A stretch of 64,000 bases of DNA, taken from Denitromonas ohlonensis. GTDB lineage: Bacteria; Pseudomonadota; Gammaproteobacteria; Burkholderiales; Rhodocyclaceae. The stretch is taken from positions 124,001 to 188,000 of the forward strand of contig NZ_VMNI01000010.1 in the NCBI RefSeq assembly GCF_007625205.1. The letters run 5' to 3'. The notes under the pieces were generated by a model. That model saw only the letters and a list, made by a program, of their open reading frames with translations. It made no database searches and was not told where the DNA came from. A program made the position numbers and the translations under genes. This document shows, piece by piece, positions 29,396 through 38,500 of the stretch. Numbering within the stretch: the first letter of the stretch is position 1; each line of letters opens with the position of its first letter.

Positions 29396-30508
29396 GTGCT
29401 GGAAGAGGCCGTATTACGCTATTACGAGTACGCCTCAGGCAGGAAGCGGATTCCGTTTCTTGCTGAACGGACCGGCATCAGTGCGAGGGGGCTGGGCAAG
29501 GGTCTGAAGAAAGGTCTTCGGGAATCGACCATTTCACGCGCCCGGCGCCATTCCGAAGAGAACGTCCGGGATCAGTTGCGGCAGTGTCAATTCAGTGAGG
29601 ACGAGATCAGCGCCTGGATCAGCGGCCACCCCGGAACGCTGACCGCAGGCATGATCTATGAGACCGAGGTGCAAGGATTGATCGAGTTTCCGCTGACAAT
29701 GGCTCTCGCCAGGCGCATTGACGAACTGGGCATCGCGCTGATCAGTGCTCGCCAGAGCGACGATTTTGCGAAAGCGAAAACTACACTGCTCGACACCGAC
29801 TGGCTCCACTCCCCGCACTTTTCGAACAATTACGACGAAGCATCCGACGCCTGCCCAGAGTTGCTGCGACAGGCACAGTCTGCGAGTGTATGGTCCGAGC
29901 TTGAGAAGCCTGCCGCCGGAGCTGCAGCCAATCTACTGTTCTCGCTGCTTGCCCAATGGGACATCGAATTTCAGTCGCTGTACCTTCGGCAGATGCAGCG
30001 TCGCCCGGTGTTCAGTCTGTTGCTACCGCTCGCCGACATCGAGCGCGTTCAGGCCAATCCGCGTGGTCGCGAACCCATCCGCTTTCCGGTTTCGCGGCTG
30101 ATAGACCTGCTCTACGCGATGCACCATCGCCATAGGTACTGCAGGTGGCCCGACACGCGCCCCGGGCTTAAGGACCTCGTGCCCGTGTGCAACGAGTCCG
30201 AGACCAACCTAGTCAACTGGCGGGATGGCACCAAGCACCTGTCGCTGAAGAACTTCGAACAACTCCGGCAGGCGTTTTTTGTGCCACCTAAGGACAGCTG
30301 CCCGCCCCCCATCATGCCGCTTTACGTCGCCGCGGCCCTGTTTCAGGTACTGCTGGTGAAGGTCGATACCGCCAAGAGGGGCAAACAGATTCGCTTGCAC
30401 AACGAGGAGTACCTTTACTGGTGGAACGAACATCTGCAACGCATGAAGCAGGCCGGTGGGGTTGTCAGCGGTGACACCCCATGGCCTGCCTGGCTCAGCG
30501 AACCTTAG
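29396..30508 (+). CDS. Unknown protein following the two hsdM genes
   Basis: 370 residues from the GTG at 29396 (SD GAGG, 8 bases spacing); the frame is open further upstream but overlaps hsdM2. The sequence is soluble, with no signal and no recognisable catalytic motif. N-terminal part: LRYYEYASGRKRIPFLAERTGISARGLGKGLKKGL, perhaps a helix-turn-helix-like segment. The C-terminal part has aromatic-rich stretches (LHNEEYLYWWNEHLQRM). It lies 10 bases after hsdM2, so it likely belongs to the restriction operon. It ends in a 4-base overlap with a convergent small gene. Confidence 0.6.
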   Translation: MLEEAVLRYYEYASGRKRIPFLAERTGISARGLGKGLKKGLRESTISRARRHSEENVRDQLRQCQFSEDEISAWISGHPGTLTAGMIYETEVQGLIEFPLTMALARRIDELGIALISARQSDDFAKAKTTLLDTDWLHSPHFSNNYDEASDACPELLRQAQSASVWSELEKPAAGAAANLLFSLLAQWDIEFQSLYLRQMQRRPVFSLLLPLADIERVQANPRGREPIRFPVSRLIDLLYAMHHRHRYCRWPDTRPGLKDLVPVCNESETNLVNWRDGTKHLSLKNFEQLRQAFFVPPKDSCPPPIMPLYVAAALFQVLLVKVDTAKRGKQIRLHNEEYLYWWNEHLQRMKQAGGVVSGDTPWPAWLSEP

Positions 30509-30660
30509 TCGTTGCCCTCCGGCAGTAAAGCGTCGGTCTCGACTCTGTCCTCCCAGTCATCCGGGCGTTCGTCCCAACCGCGGGACTCCCAGTATGTGTC
30601 ATTGTTCGGGTTCAACTGGTCCGCATGATTGTCCAGATCGTCTTTGCGTGACATGCTCAT
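30505..30660 (-). CDS. Small acidic protein, 51 residues
   Basis: It reads MSMSRKDDLDNHADQLNPNN, then DTYWESRGWDERPDDWEDRV and an acidic end. It starts at the ATG at 30660 with SD GCAGGAG directly upstream. High Asp/Glu/Asn/Trp content makes a compact globular fold unlikely. Similar short proteins are, as far as I recall, found in other proteobacteria without a function. It is the second gene of a two-gene minus-strand unit inside the otherwise plus-strand restriction locus. Confidence 0.65.
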   Translation of the reverse strand: MSMSRKDDLDNHADQLNPNNDTYWESRGWDERPDDWEDRVETDALLPEGND

Positions 30661-30682
30661 TCTCCTGCAAAATGTCGGGGAT

Positions 30683-30853
30683 TCATTGGTCGTTGGAATC
30701 GATGGTGTTTCGCTCGGCCGCCTCCTGCATGCGCCCCACGTAACTGTCCTTGGGCACTTGTCCGTCGTTCTTTTTCGCGACCGCCGACTGTATGCGGGCC
30801 AAGTCGGTCTTGTTGATCGGCTTGCGGTTGGTGTTCGGTTTCGACTTGCTCAT
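30683..30853 (-). CDS. Small basic protein, 56 residues
   Basis: It reads MSKSKPNTNRKPINKTDLAR, then IQSAVAKKNDGQVPKDSYVG and RMQEAAERNTIDSNDQ. The pattern AARIQSA...NGG.VPKGSFA.R.Q.AA..N occurs in many short proteobacterial proteins, related in my memory to the seed-maturation-protein-like repeat; function unknown. Start at the ATG at 30853, six bases from AAGGAG (the ATG at 30859 overlaps the SD). It lies 22 bases upstream of the 51-residue gene, probably cotranscribed. Confidence 0.65.
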   Translation of the reverse strand: MSKSKPNTNRKPINKTDLARIQSAVAKKNDGQVPKDSYVGRMQEAAERNTIDSNDQ

Positions 30854-31000
30854 TTTCATCTCCTTGGCGAAGCAAGAGTTGGTGGACACCCGACGCATCG
30901 GGAGTGCGCAGTGTCGCCGCTTGCGCTCGTCAGGCCGTTCCAAAAAACGGAACTTTCAGACACCGAACATCCAGATGGTCGTTCGTGACACCACAATTTA

Positions 31001-31023
31001 ATCTTTACCTGATAGGTAAAGAT
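31001..31023. promoter_or_regulatory. Operator-like inverted repeat upstream of higB
   Basis: ATCTTTACC (31001-31009) and GGTAAAGAT (31015-31023) form a perfect 9-bp inverted repeat with a 5-base spacer, 22 bases before the proposed higB start. The site sits where the promoter should be, which fits autorepression by the HigA-like HTH protein encoded downstream. Confidence 0.6.
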
Positions 31024-31044
31024 GAATATCATTCGGAGTGGCTG

Positions 31045-31374
31045 TTGGAGATTCGATACCAGGACAAGAAGCTCCGCGAGCTGTGTGAAAAGCAGGCCGC
31101 CGCCGAGAAGAAACTTGGGGCGGCCTGCTCGCGCAAGCTGCGCAACCGACTGAGCGATCTGGAATCCGCAAGCCGGGTGAGTGAGCTGGCTGCTGGCAAC
31201 CCTCATCCGCTCAAGGGTGATCGTGCGGGGCAGTTCGCGCTCGATCTGGCCGGCGGCTGGCGTCTGGTATTCGCGCCAGCCCACGATCCATGTCCAACCC
31301 ATCCGGACGGCGGGATCGACTGGTCCCAGGTCACCATCGTCTGCATCGAATACATAGGGGATTACCATGACTGA
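31045..31374 (+). CDS. higB: HigB/RelE-like toxin
   Basis: A 109-residue RelE-superfamily protein: basic N-terminal helices (DKKLRELCEKQAAAEKKLGAACSRKLRNRLSDLESA), then LAAGNPHPLKGDRAGQFALDLAGGWRLVFAP and IVCIEYIGDYHD. This is the strand order of HigB ribosome-dependent mRNA interferases, with a long loop. Start TTG at 31045 chosen for its SD (GGAG) and family length; the frame is open further upstream through the operator. It overlaps higA by 8 bases. The toxin precedes the antitoxin, as in higBA. Confidence 0.75.
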   Translation: MEIRYQDKKLRELCEKQAAAEKKLGAACSRKLRNRLSDLESASRVSELAAGNPHPLKGDRAGQFALDLAGGWRLVFAPAHDPCPTHPDGGIDWSQVTIVCIEYIGDYHD

Positions 31375-32491
31375 ACTGAGTGCTCCCTTTGCGCCAGACT
31401 GGGTCTCCCCACCTGGCGAATCCATCCTCGACATCGCAGAGGAGCGCGGCTGGACGCAAGCCGAACTGGCCCTGCGCCTGGGCTACAGCGAAAAACACAT
31501 CAGCCAGCTCATCAACGGCAAAGTCCCGGTGACGGTAGATGCGGCCCAGCGTCTGGAACGTGTGCTCGGCAGCACCATGGATTTCTGGCTCACGCGCGAG
31601 GCCAGCTACCAGAAACACAAGGCGCGCCTGGAAGCGGCCGAACGCCATGTCGGATGGGTGCCCTGGCTGGACGAATTGCCACTCAAGGAGATCATGAGCA
31701 GCGGCGCCATTGCCAAACAGCGCGTGGATGCCAGGAACAAGCCCGGCTTGGTCGAAGCCTGCCTGCGCTTCTTTGGCGTGGCGTCCCCCGACGACTGGCG
31801 CGCCCACTATGGCAGCATGCAGATGGCTTTTCGCCGCAGCCGCGCCGAGCAGTGCGATGTGGGCGCCATCTCGGCCTGGTTGCGTCTGGGTGAGCAGCAA
31901 GCCGAAAGACTCGACGGCCCGAAATACGACAAAGCCCGTTTCGAGAATGCCCTGAACGCCATTCGCGGCCTGACCTGCGAGGCGCCCGACGTCTTTGAGC
32001 CTCAGATGCGCAAGCTCTTGCACGAAGCCGGCGTTCTTCTGGTACTCGTGCCGGCCATTCCCCGCGCCCATGTCAGTGGCGTGGCGCGCTGGCTGGGGCC
32101 GACACGCCCGCTGATCCAGCTCTCGCTCTACGGCAAGACCAACGACAAGTTCTGGTTCGCCTTCTTCCACGAGGCGGCCCACATCCTGCTGCACGCCAAC
32201 AGCCATGCCGACAAGAAATCCATCTTTCTCGACGACCCCAATGCCGCGCATACGGATGACCCGCAGGAGCACGAAGCCAATCAGTGGGCCGGCAACCGCC
32301 TGATTCCGGCGCAATGTGCGCATTTGCTGCCCGGCCTGCGCAGCAAGGCTGCGGTGATCGAGTTTGCCCTGCAGATCGGCGTACATCCCGGCATCGTGGT
32401 CGGGCGTCTGCAGCATGACGGGCTGATCGATCCTTCATGGATGAATGATCTGAAGCAGAGCTTCCGCTTCAAGGAAGCGGCGGATGCGTAG
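31367..32491 (+). CDS. higA: HigA-type antitoxin fused to an IrrE/ImmA-like peptidase domain
   Basis: 374 residues. The N-terminal HTH (about 18-75) reads ILDIAEERGWTQAELALRLGYSEKHISQLINGKVPVTVDAAQRLERVLG, as in HigA. The C-terminal half has the Zn-peptidase motif FFHEAAHILLH (HEAAH at about 268-272) and DDPQEHEANQWAGNRLIP with the third metal ligand Glu. IrrE/ImmA peptidases cut repressors, so this antitoxin may also act as, or respond to, a protease. It overlaps the AlbA_2 gene by 8 bases, tying the toxin-antitoxin pair to the restriction locus. Confidence 0.85.
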   Translation: MTELSAPFAPDWVSPPGESILDIAEERGWTQAELALRLGYSEKHISQLINGKVPVTVDAAQRLERVLGSTMDFWLTREASYQKHKARLEAAERHVGWVPWLDELPLKEIMSSGAIAKQRVDARNKPGLVEACLRFFGVASPDDWRAHYGSMQMAFRRSRAEQCDVGAISAWLRLGEQQAERLDGPKYDKARFENALNAIRGLTCEAPDVFEPQMRKLLHEAGVLLVLVPAIPRAHVSGVARWLGPTRPLIQLSLYGKTNDKFWFAFFHEAAHILLHANSHADKKSIFLDDPNAAHTDDPQEHEANQWAGNRLIPAQCAHLLPGLRSKAAVIEFALQIGVHPGIVVGRLQHDGLIDPSWMNDLKQSFRFKEAADA

Positions 32492-34394
32492 CGCTGCCGA
32501 GCTTTTCGCCGAACTCAACGCGGTAGACGAATCCACCCGAATCGAGGCCAAGCGCGCCAGCGAACTGGGCAAGTCGGTCATGCAAACCGTCATCGCCTTT
32601 GCCAACGAGCCTGGGCTCGATGGCGGTTATCTGTTGCTGGGCGCGGAGTGGTTCACAAACGAAAAAGGCGACACGGTCTATCGCGCTGCGGGCCTTCCCG
32701 ATCCGGACAAGGTGCAGCGCGACCTGGCCAGCCAATGCGCCTCGATGCTCAACGTGGCATTGCGCCCCGAGATGCAACCGGAAACGGTAGACGGACAGAC
32801 CGTGCTGGTCGTGTACGTGCCAGAGGCCGACGTCACGCAAAAGCCCGTCTACCTGAAAGCCACCGGTCTGCCGCGCGGCGCTTATCGTCGTATCGGCTCC
32901 ACCGACCAGCATTGTGTCGATGAAGACCTGTGGGTGCTGCGGGGAGAAAGCCAACCGGCGCACGGCCCCGACCAGAGCATTCTGTCCGATGCAAGACTGG
33001 ACGATCTCGACCCCGCGGCCATCGCCGCCTACCGGCGCGAGCGCGCGCGCATCAATCCGCAGGCCGAAGAGCTCGGCTACGGTGATGAAGACATGCTCGA
33101 GGCGCTCGGTGTGCTGCGCCGCATGGACGGGCACCTGCTGCCCACACTGGCCGGCATCGTGATCTTCGGCAAGCCGCTGGCCCTGCGGCGTCTGTTGCCC
33201 ATGGTACGCATCGACTACATCCGCGTGCCGGGCAACGAATGGGTGGAAGATCCGGAGAACCGCTTCCAGTCCATCGACATTCGCAAGCCGCTGCTGCTGG
33301 CCTTGCCGCAGGCCGAAGCCAGCATCATCGACGAGCTGCCCAAGGGCTTTCGCCTGCCCGAAGGGCAATTGCATAGCGTGCAGGAGCCCGTCCTGCCGCG
33401 CAAGGTGATACGCGAGGCGCTGGCCAACGCGGCCATGCACCGCAACTACCAGCAGCACAGCCCGACGCAGATCATCCGCTACAGCAACCGCATCGAAATC
33501 CGCAACGTCGGCTACTCGCTCAAGGAACCGGCGCAGTTGGGCAGCCCCGGCTCGCGCCTGCGTAACCCCACCATTGCCGCCGTGCTGCACGACCTGCATC
33601 TGGCCGAGGCCAAGGGGACCGGCATCCGTGCCATGCGCCGGCTGGCCGCTGAAGCCGGCTTGCCCCTGCCCGAGTTCCACTCCGACCGGCAGGCCAACGA
33701 GTTCAAGCTCACCCTGTTCCTGCACAATCTGCTCACCGAGGAGGACCACGCCTGGTTGCGTGGCTTCACCGGCAACGGGCTCAGTGCCGAAGAGGCCAAA
33801 GTACTGATTTACGCGCGCGAAACCGGCGCAGTGGATAACACCGCCTGTCGCGACTTCTGCGGGCTGGACACGCTCGCGGCCAGCCTAGTGCTGCGCCGCC
33901 TGCGCGACCGGGGGCTGCTGGAAAAACAGGGCGCCGGCAGTCGCACCTACTACACGCTGAAATCGGCGGACCGCGCCGAAGCCCGTAACGCGACCCAGCG
34001 GGAATTGCCGCTCGAAATCCCCACAAGCCCGGCCGGCGCTGCGGGGGATTCCGGCAATCCCCACAAGCTGGATGAGCAATCCCCACAAGCACTTGTGGGG
34101 ATTCCAGAGGCATTGCGCCTGCGCATCCAGGCCGCCGGCAAGAAACCGCGTCAAGCCACGGTGCGCGAGCTGTTACGCGACCTGTGCGCGCTACGAGCCT
34201 ACACCGCGCAGGAGCTGTGCCAGGTGCTTGGCCGCAGCGACGCCCGCGAACTGGCCCGGCTGCACCTCAAGCCCATGCGCGAAGCCGGCGTGTTGACCCT
34301 GCTGTACCCGGAAAGTGAAAAACACCCGCACCAGGCCTACCGCACCGTGGGCGCTGAAGGCGAACACGAGAAGGAACAAGGCGGCGATGACTGA
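32484..34394 (+). CDS. AlbA_2/Schlafen-type putative DNA-binding ATPase of restriction locus
   Basis: 636 residues. AlbA_2 domain at about 15-140 (ESTRIEAKRASELGKSVMQTVIAFANEPGLDGGYLLLGAE); HATPase-like domain at about 300-410 (VIREALANAAMHRNYQQHSP, RIEIRNVGYSL, AKGTGIRAMRRLAAEAGLPLPEF); then winged-helix-like segments (VLIYARETGAVDNTACRDFCGLDTLAASLVLRRLRDRGLLEKQG). A linker at about 505-545 is coded by DNA carrying four ATCCCCACAAG sites. Such COG2865 proteins often sit among hsd genes. It overlaps higA and hsdS by 8 bases each. Its role in the system is unproven. Confidence 0.82.
   Translation: MRSAAELFAELNAVDESTRIEAKRASELGKSVMQTVIAFANEPGLDGGYLLLGAEWFTNEKGDTVYRAAGLPDPDKVQRDLASQCASMLNVALRPEMQPETVDGQTVLVVYVPEADVTQKPVYLKATGLPRGAYRRIGSTDQHCVDEDLWVLRGESQPAHGPDQSILSDARLDDLDPAAIAAYRRERARINPQAEELGYGDEDMLEALGVLRRMDGHLLPTLAGIVIFGKPLALRRLLPMVRIDYIRVPGNEWVEDPENRFQSIDIRKPLLLALPQAEASIIDELPKGFRLPEGQLHSVQEPVLPRKVIREALANAAMHRNYQQHSPTQIIRYSNRIEIRNVGYSLKEPAQLGSPGSRLRNPTIAAVLHDLHLAEAKGTGIRAMRRLAAEAGLPLPEFHSDRQANEFKLTLFLHNLLTEEDHAWLRGFTGNGLSAEEAKVLIYARETGAVDNTACRDFCGLDTLAASLVLRRLRDRGLLEKQGAGSRTYYTLKSADRAEARNATQRELPLEIPTSPAGAAGDSGNPHKLDEQSPQALVGIPEALRLRIQAAGKKPRQATVRELLRDLCALRAYTAQELCQVLGRSDARELARLHLKPMREAGVLTLLYPESEKHPHQAYRTVGAEGEHEKEQGGDD
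34017..34103. repeat. Cluster of four ATCCCCACAAG sites, two forming a palindrome
   Basis: Direct copies start at 34017, 34057 and 34079, and an inverted copy occupies 34092-34102. The third and fourth make a 12-bp perfect inverted repeat (34078-34089 and 34092-34103) with a 2-base spacer. They fall in different reading frames (IPTS, NPHK, SPQA), so DNA rather than protein sequence is conserved. They lie about 285 bases before the hsdS start. Confidence 0.85.
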
Positions 34395-35514
34395 GCAGAC
34401 CGCGAATCTCAAGCCCGGCTGGAAGATCTGGCGCTTTGATCAAATGGCGACCAACGTCAATGTCCGCATCGACAACCCGTCCGAGTCCGGGATGGCGCAC
34501 TACGTTGGCCTCGAACATCTGGATACCGACTCGTTGAAGATTCGGCGCTGGGGCTCGCCCGATGACGTGGAAGCCACCAAGCTGATGTTTAAGAAGGGCG
34601 ACATCATTTTCGGTCGCCGCCGGGCCTATCAGCGCAAGCTCGGCGTCGCTGAGTTCGATGGGATCTGTTCGGCACATGCGATGGTGCTGCGGGCCAAGCC
34701 TGACGTTGTGCTTCCCGAATTTCTGCCGTTCTTCATGCAGAGCGAGCTGTTCATGAGCCGGGCGGTGGAGATCTCGGTGGGTTCGCTGTCGCCGACGATC
34801 AACTGGAAAACGATGGCGGTGCAGGAGTTCGCGCTGCCGCCGATGGAGGAACAGCGACGGACATTTGATCTTCTGAATGCTGGTTTGGGCACCGTTGACG
34901 AGCTGCAAGCCGCTCTAGACGTGCTCCCGATACTTCGACGTTCGATGGAAATGCGTTTGCTCTCGATGGAGAGCGTACCAAGACAGAGAGTCGGGAACAT
35001 CGCCAAGTTCACCAGCGGTAAGGGAATTCGGGTTTCCGACCTGCCGAAGAGCCCTTCCGATACGAATCCGGTTCCAGTTTTTGGTGGGAACGGGATTTCT
35101 GGGTACACGGACTCGGTTATGGATGGCACAGCAGAGCCAACAGTCGTCATTGGTCGTGTTGGACAGTTTTGCGGAGTCACGTCAATGACGGCGGGGCCTT
35201 GCTGGATTACTGACAACGCGCTCTATCCAGCCAAGATGAGCCGCGATGTTCATCCGGCGTTCCTAGCTATTTGCTTACGCGCTTCAAATCTAAACCGGAG
35301 CAAGCTGGGTGAATATTTGCCGCTGATCACTCAAGAAGTTGTACATAAGATCGAGATTCCCGTGCCGCCCCCATCAGATCAGTGTGCAGCAATTAAGGAG
35401 TTTGCTCAGATAGAAGCGACCGGAACGTCGCTGATGGCTCGGTTATCTAGCACGCGATCTTTTTTGATGCAGGTAGCGAGTCAGGTCCTTGAAGGGGGCG
35501 CGAATGGCATTTAA
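34387..35514 (+). CDS. hsdS: Type I restriction-modification specificity subunit HsdS
   Basis: A 375-residue S subunit with two target-recognition domains. The first half (about 1-195) ends in LPPMEEQRRTFDLLNAGLGTVDELQAALDVLPILRRSM, the conserved helical spacer. The second half (from QRVGNIAKFTSGKGI to the end) closes with VPPPSDQCAAIKEFAQIEATGTSLMARLSS. TRD signatures seen: KKGDIIFGRRRAYQRKLGV and VVIGRVGQFCGVTSMTAGPCWITDNALYP. It sets the DNA sequence recognised by the HsdM/HsdR complex. It overlaps AlbA_2 by 8 bases and hsdR by 11. GC looks lower in the second TRD, as usual for swapped recognition domains. Confidence 0.93.
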   Translation: MTEQTANLKPGWKIWRFDQMATNVNVRIDNPSESGMAHYVGLEHLDTDSLKIRRWGSPDDVEATKLMFKKGDIIFGRRRAYQRKLGVAEFDGICSAHAMVLRAKPDVVLPEFLPFFMQSELFMSRAVEISVGSLSPTINWKTMAVQEFALPPMEEQRRTFDLLNAGLGTVDELQAALDVLPILRRSMEMRLLSMESVPRQRVGNIAKFTSGKGIRVSDLPKSPSDTNPVPVFGGNGISGYTDSVMDGTAEPTVVIGRVGQFCGVTSMTAGPCWITDNALYPAKMSRDVHPAFLAICLRASNLNRSKLGEYLPLITQEVVHKIEIPVPPPSDQCAAIKEFAQIEATGTSLMARLSSTRSFLMQVASQVLEGGANGI

Positions 35515-38500
35515 CGAATCCAACACCGTCGAAGCCTACGTCCGCGATCTGCTCGCCGGCCCGATCAAGGCTGTCCCTGCCAACACCGTCCAGGAACCTC
35601 AAGCCAGCTACGGCCCCGGCCCCAAGGGCATCGGCTGGCGCTACGCGGCACCTGCCGACGTGCCACGGCAGATTCAGGAAGTGCTGGTCGAGCCATGGCT
35701 GCGCGATGCGCTGATCCGCCTGAACCCGGAGATTGCTGCCCAGCCCGACCGCGCCGACGAGGTGCTCTACAAGCTGCGTGCCATCGTGCTGTCGGTGCGC
35801 TCGGATGGCCTGATCCGCGCCAACGAGGAAATGACCGCCTGGATGCGCGGCGAGCGCTCGATGCCCTTCGGCCACAACCACGAGCATGTGCCGGTGCGGC
35901 TGATCGACCTCGACGACCTGTCGCAGAACCAGTTCGTCGTCATCCAGCAATTCACCTACCGTGCCGGCCCCACCGAACGCCGTGCCGATTTGGTGTTGCT
36001 GGTGAATGGCCTGCCGGTGGTGCTGATCGAGGCCAAGACGCCGGTCAAGAAGTGCATCAGCTGGGTGGACGGCGCGGTGCAGGTGCATGACGACTACGAA
36101 AAGTTCATCCCCGAGCTGTTCGTCTGCAATGTGTTTTCCGTCGCGACCGAGGGCAAGGCCTACCACTACGGGTCCATCGGCTTGCCGGTCAAGGACTGGG
36201 GGCCGTGGCACCTGGACACGGGAGCTCAGTCGGCACACGCGCAGCACCACCCGCTGAAATCGCTCAAGCTGTCGGCCGAGAGCATGCTACGGCCGAACGT
36301 GGTGCTCGACATCCTGGGCAGTTTCACCCTGTTCGCCACGGACAAGAAGAAGCGGCGCATCAAGATCATCTGCCGCTATCAGCAATACGAGGCCGCAAAT
36401 AAGATTGTCGAGCGGGTGCTGGCGGGCTACCCCAAGAAAGGCCTGATCTGGCACTTCCAGGGTTCGGGCAAGTCGCTGTTGATGGTGTTCGCGGCGCAGA
36501 AGCTGCGCATGCACGCCGGCCTGAGGAACCCCACGGTGCTGATTGTGGTCGACCGCATCGACCTCGATACGCAGATCACCGGCACCTTTACCGGCGCGGA
36601 CATCCCAAACCTGGAAAAGGCCGACACGCGCGAGAAGCTGCAGCAACTGCTGGCGCAGGACGTGCGCAAGATCATCATCACGACGATCTTCAAGTTCGGC
36701 GAGGCTCCCAACGGAAAATCGGGCAGCCTGAACGACCGCAGCAACATCATTGCGCTGGTAGACGAAGCCCATCGCACGCAGGAAGGTGACCTGGGCCGCA
36801 AGATGCGCGAGGCGCTGCCCAATGCCTTCCTGTTCGGCCTGACCGGCACCCCCATCAACCGCGCCGACCGTAACACCTTCTACGCCTTCGGTGCCGACGA
36901 GGACCTGGCCAACGGTCGGGGCTACCTGAGCCGCTACGGCTTCGAGGAATCAATCCGCGATGGCGCCACACTGAAATTGCACTTCGAGCCGCGCCTGATC
37001 GACCTGCACATCGACAAGGCTGCGCTCGACGCTGCCTACAAGGATTTGACCGGCGGCCTGTCGGATCTGGACAAGGACAACCTCGCCAAGACCGCCGCCA
37101 AGATGGCGGTGCTGGTGAAAACGCCCGAGCGCATTCGCAAGATCTGTGAGGACATCGTCGAGCACTTCCAGACCAAGGTGGAGCCGAACGGCTTCAAGGG
37201 TCAGATCGTCACCTTCGATCGTGAGTCCTGCCTGCTGTTCAAGGCCGAGCTGGATAAGCTGCTGCCAGCGGAGGCCACGGACATCGTGATGTCAGTGCAG
37301 GCGGCCGACAAGAAGGACCATCCGGAGTACGCGCCCTATGACCGTTCGCGGGATGAGGAAGAACGGCTGCTCGACCGCTTTCGCGACCCCGCCGACCCAC
37401 TGCAGCTGATCATCGTCACGGCCAAGCTGCTGACCGGCTTCGACGCACCCATCCTGCAGGCGATGTACCTGGACAAACCGCTGCGGGACCACACCCTGCT
37501 GCAGGCGATCTGCCGGGTGAACCGCACCTATTCCGAGCAGAAGACCCACGGCCTGATCGTGGACTACCTCGGCATCTTTGATGATGTAGCGGCGGCGCTC
37601 GAGTTTGACGACCAGAGTGTCAAGCAGGTGGTCAGCAACATCCAGGAGCTGAAGGACAAACTGCCGGAGGCGATGCAGAAGTGCCTGGCCTTCTTTGCCG
37701 GCATCGACCGCAGCCAGCACGGTTACGAGGGCCTGAGCGCAGCGCAGGACTGCCTGCCGAACAGCGAGGTACGCGACAACTTCGCCGCCGAATACAGCGT
37801 GCTCAACAAGATCTGGGAGGCGCTGTCACCCGACACGGTGCTGGGTCCATTCGAGACTGACTACAAGTGGCTGTCGCAGGTGTACCAGTCGGTGCAACCC
37901 TCCAGCGGCCACGGCAAGCTGATCTGGCATTCGCTCGGTGCCAAGACCATCGAGTTGATTCACCAGAACGTGCATGTGGATGCGGTACGCGATGACCTCG
38001 ACACCCTGGTGCTGGACGCCGATCTTCTGGAAGCGGTCCTCTCGACCCCTGACCCGAAGAAGGCCAAAGAGATCGAGATCAAGCTCCAACGCAGGCTGCG
38101 CGGACATGGCGGCAATCCCAAGTTCAAGAAACTGTCTGAACGGCTCGATGCGCTGAAAGACCGCTTCGAGTCCGGGCAAATCAATAGCGTGGAGTTCCTG
38201 AAAGCTTTACTGGAGATCGCCAGGGAAACCCTGCAGGCCGAGAAGGAGGTCCCGCCCGAAGAAGACGAGGATCGCGGCAAGGCGGCGCTGACCGAGTTGT
38301 TCAACGAGGTCAAGACGGCGGAAACGCCCATCATCGTCGAACGCGTGGTCACCGATATCGACGAGATCGTGCGCCTGGTGCGCTTCCCGGGCTGGCAGGG
38401 CACGCAGGCGGGGGAGCGCGAGGTGAAGAAGGCTCTGCGCAAGGCGCTCTTCAAGTACAAGCTGCATGCCGACGAGGAGCTGTTCGAGAAGGCCTACAGC

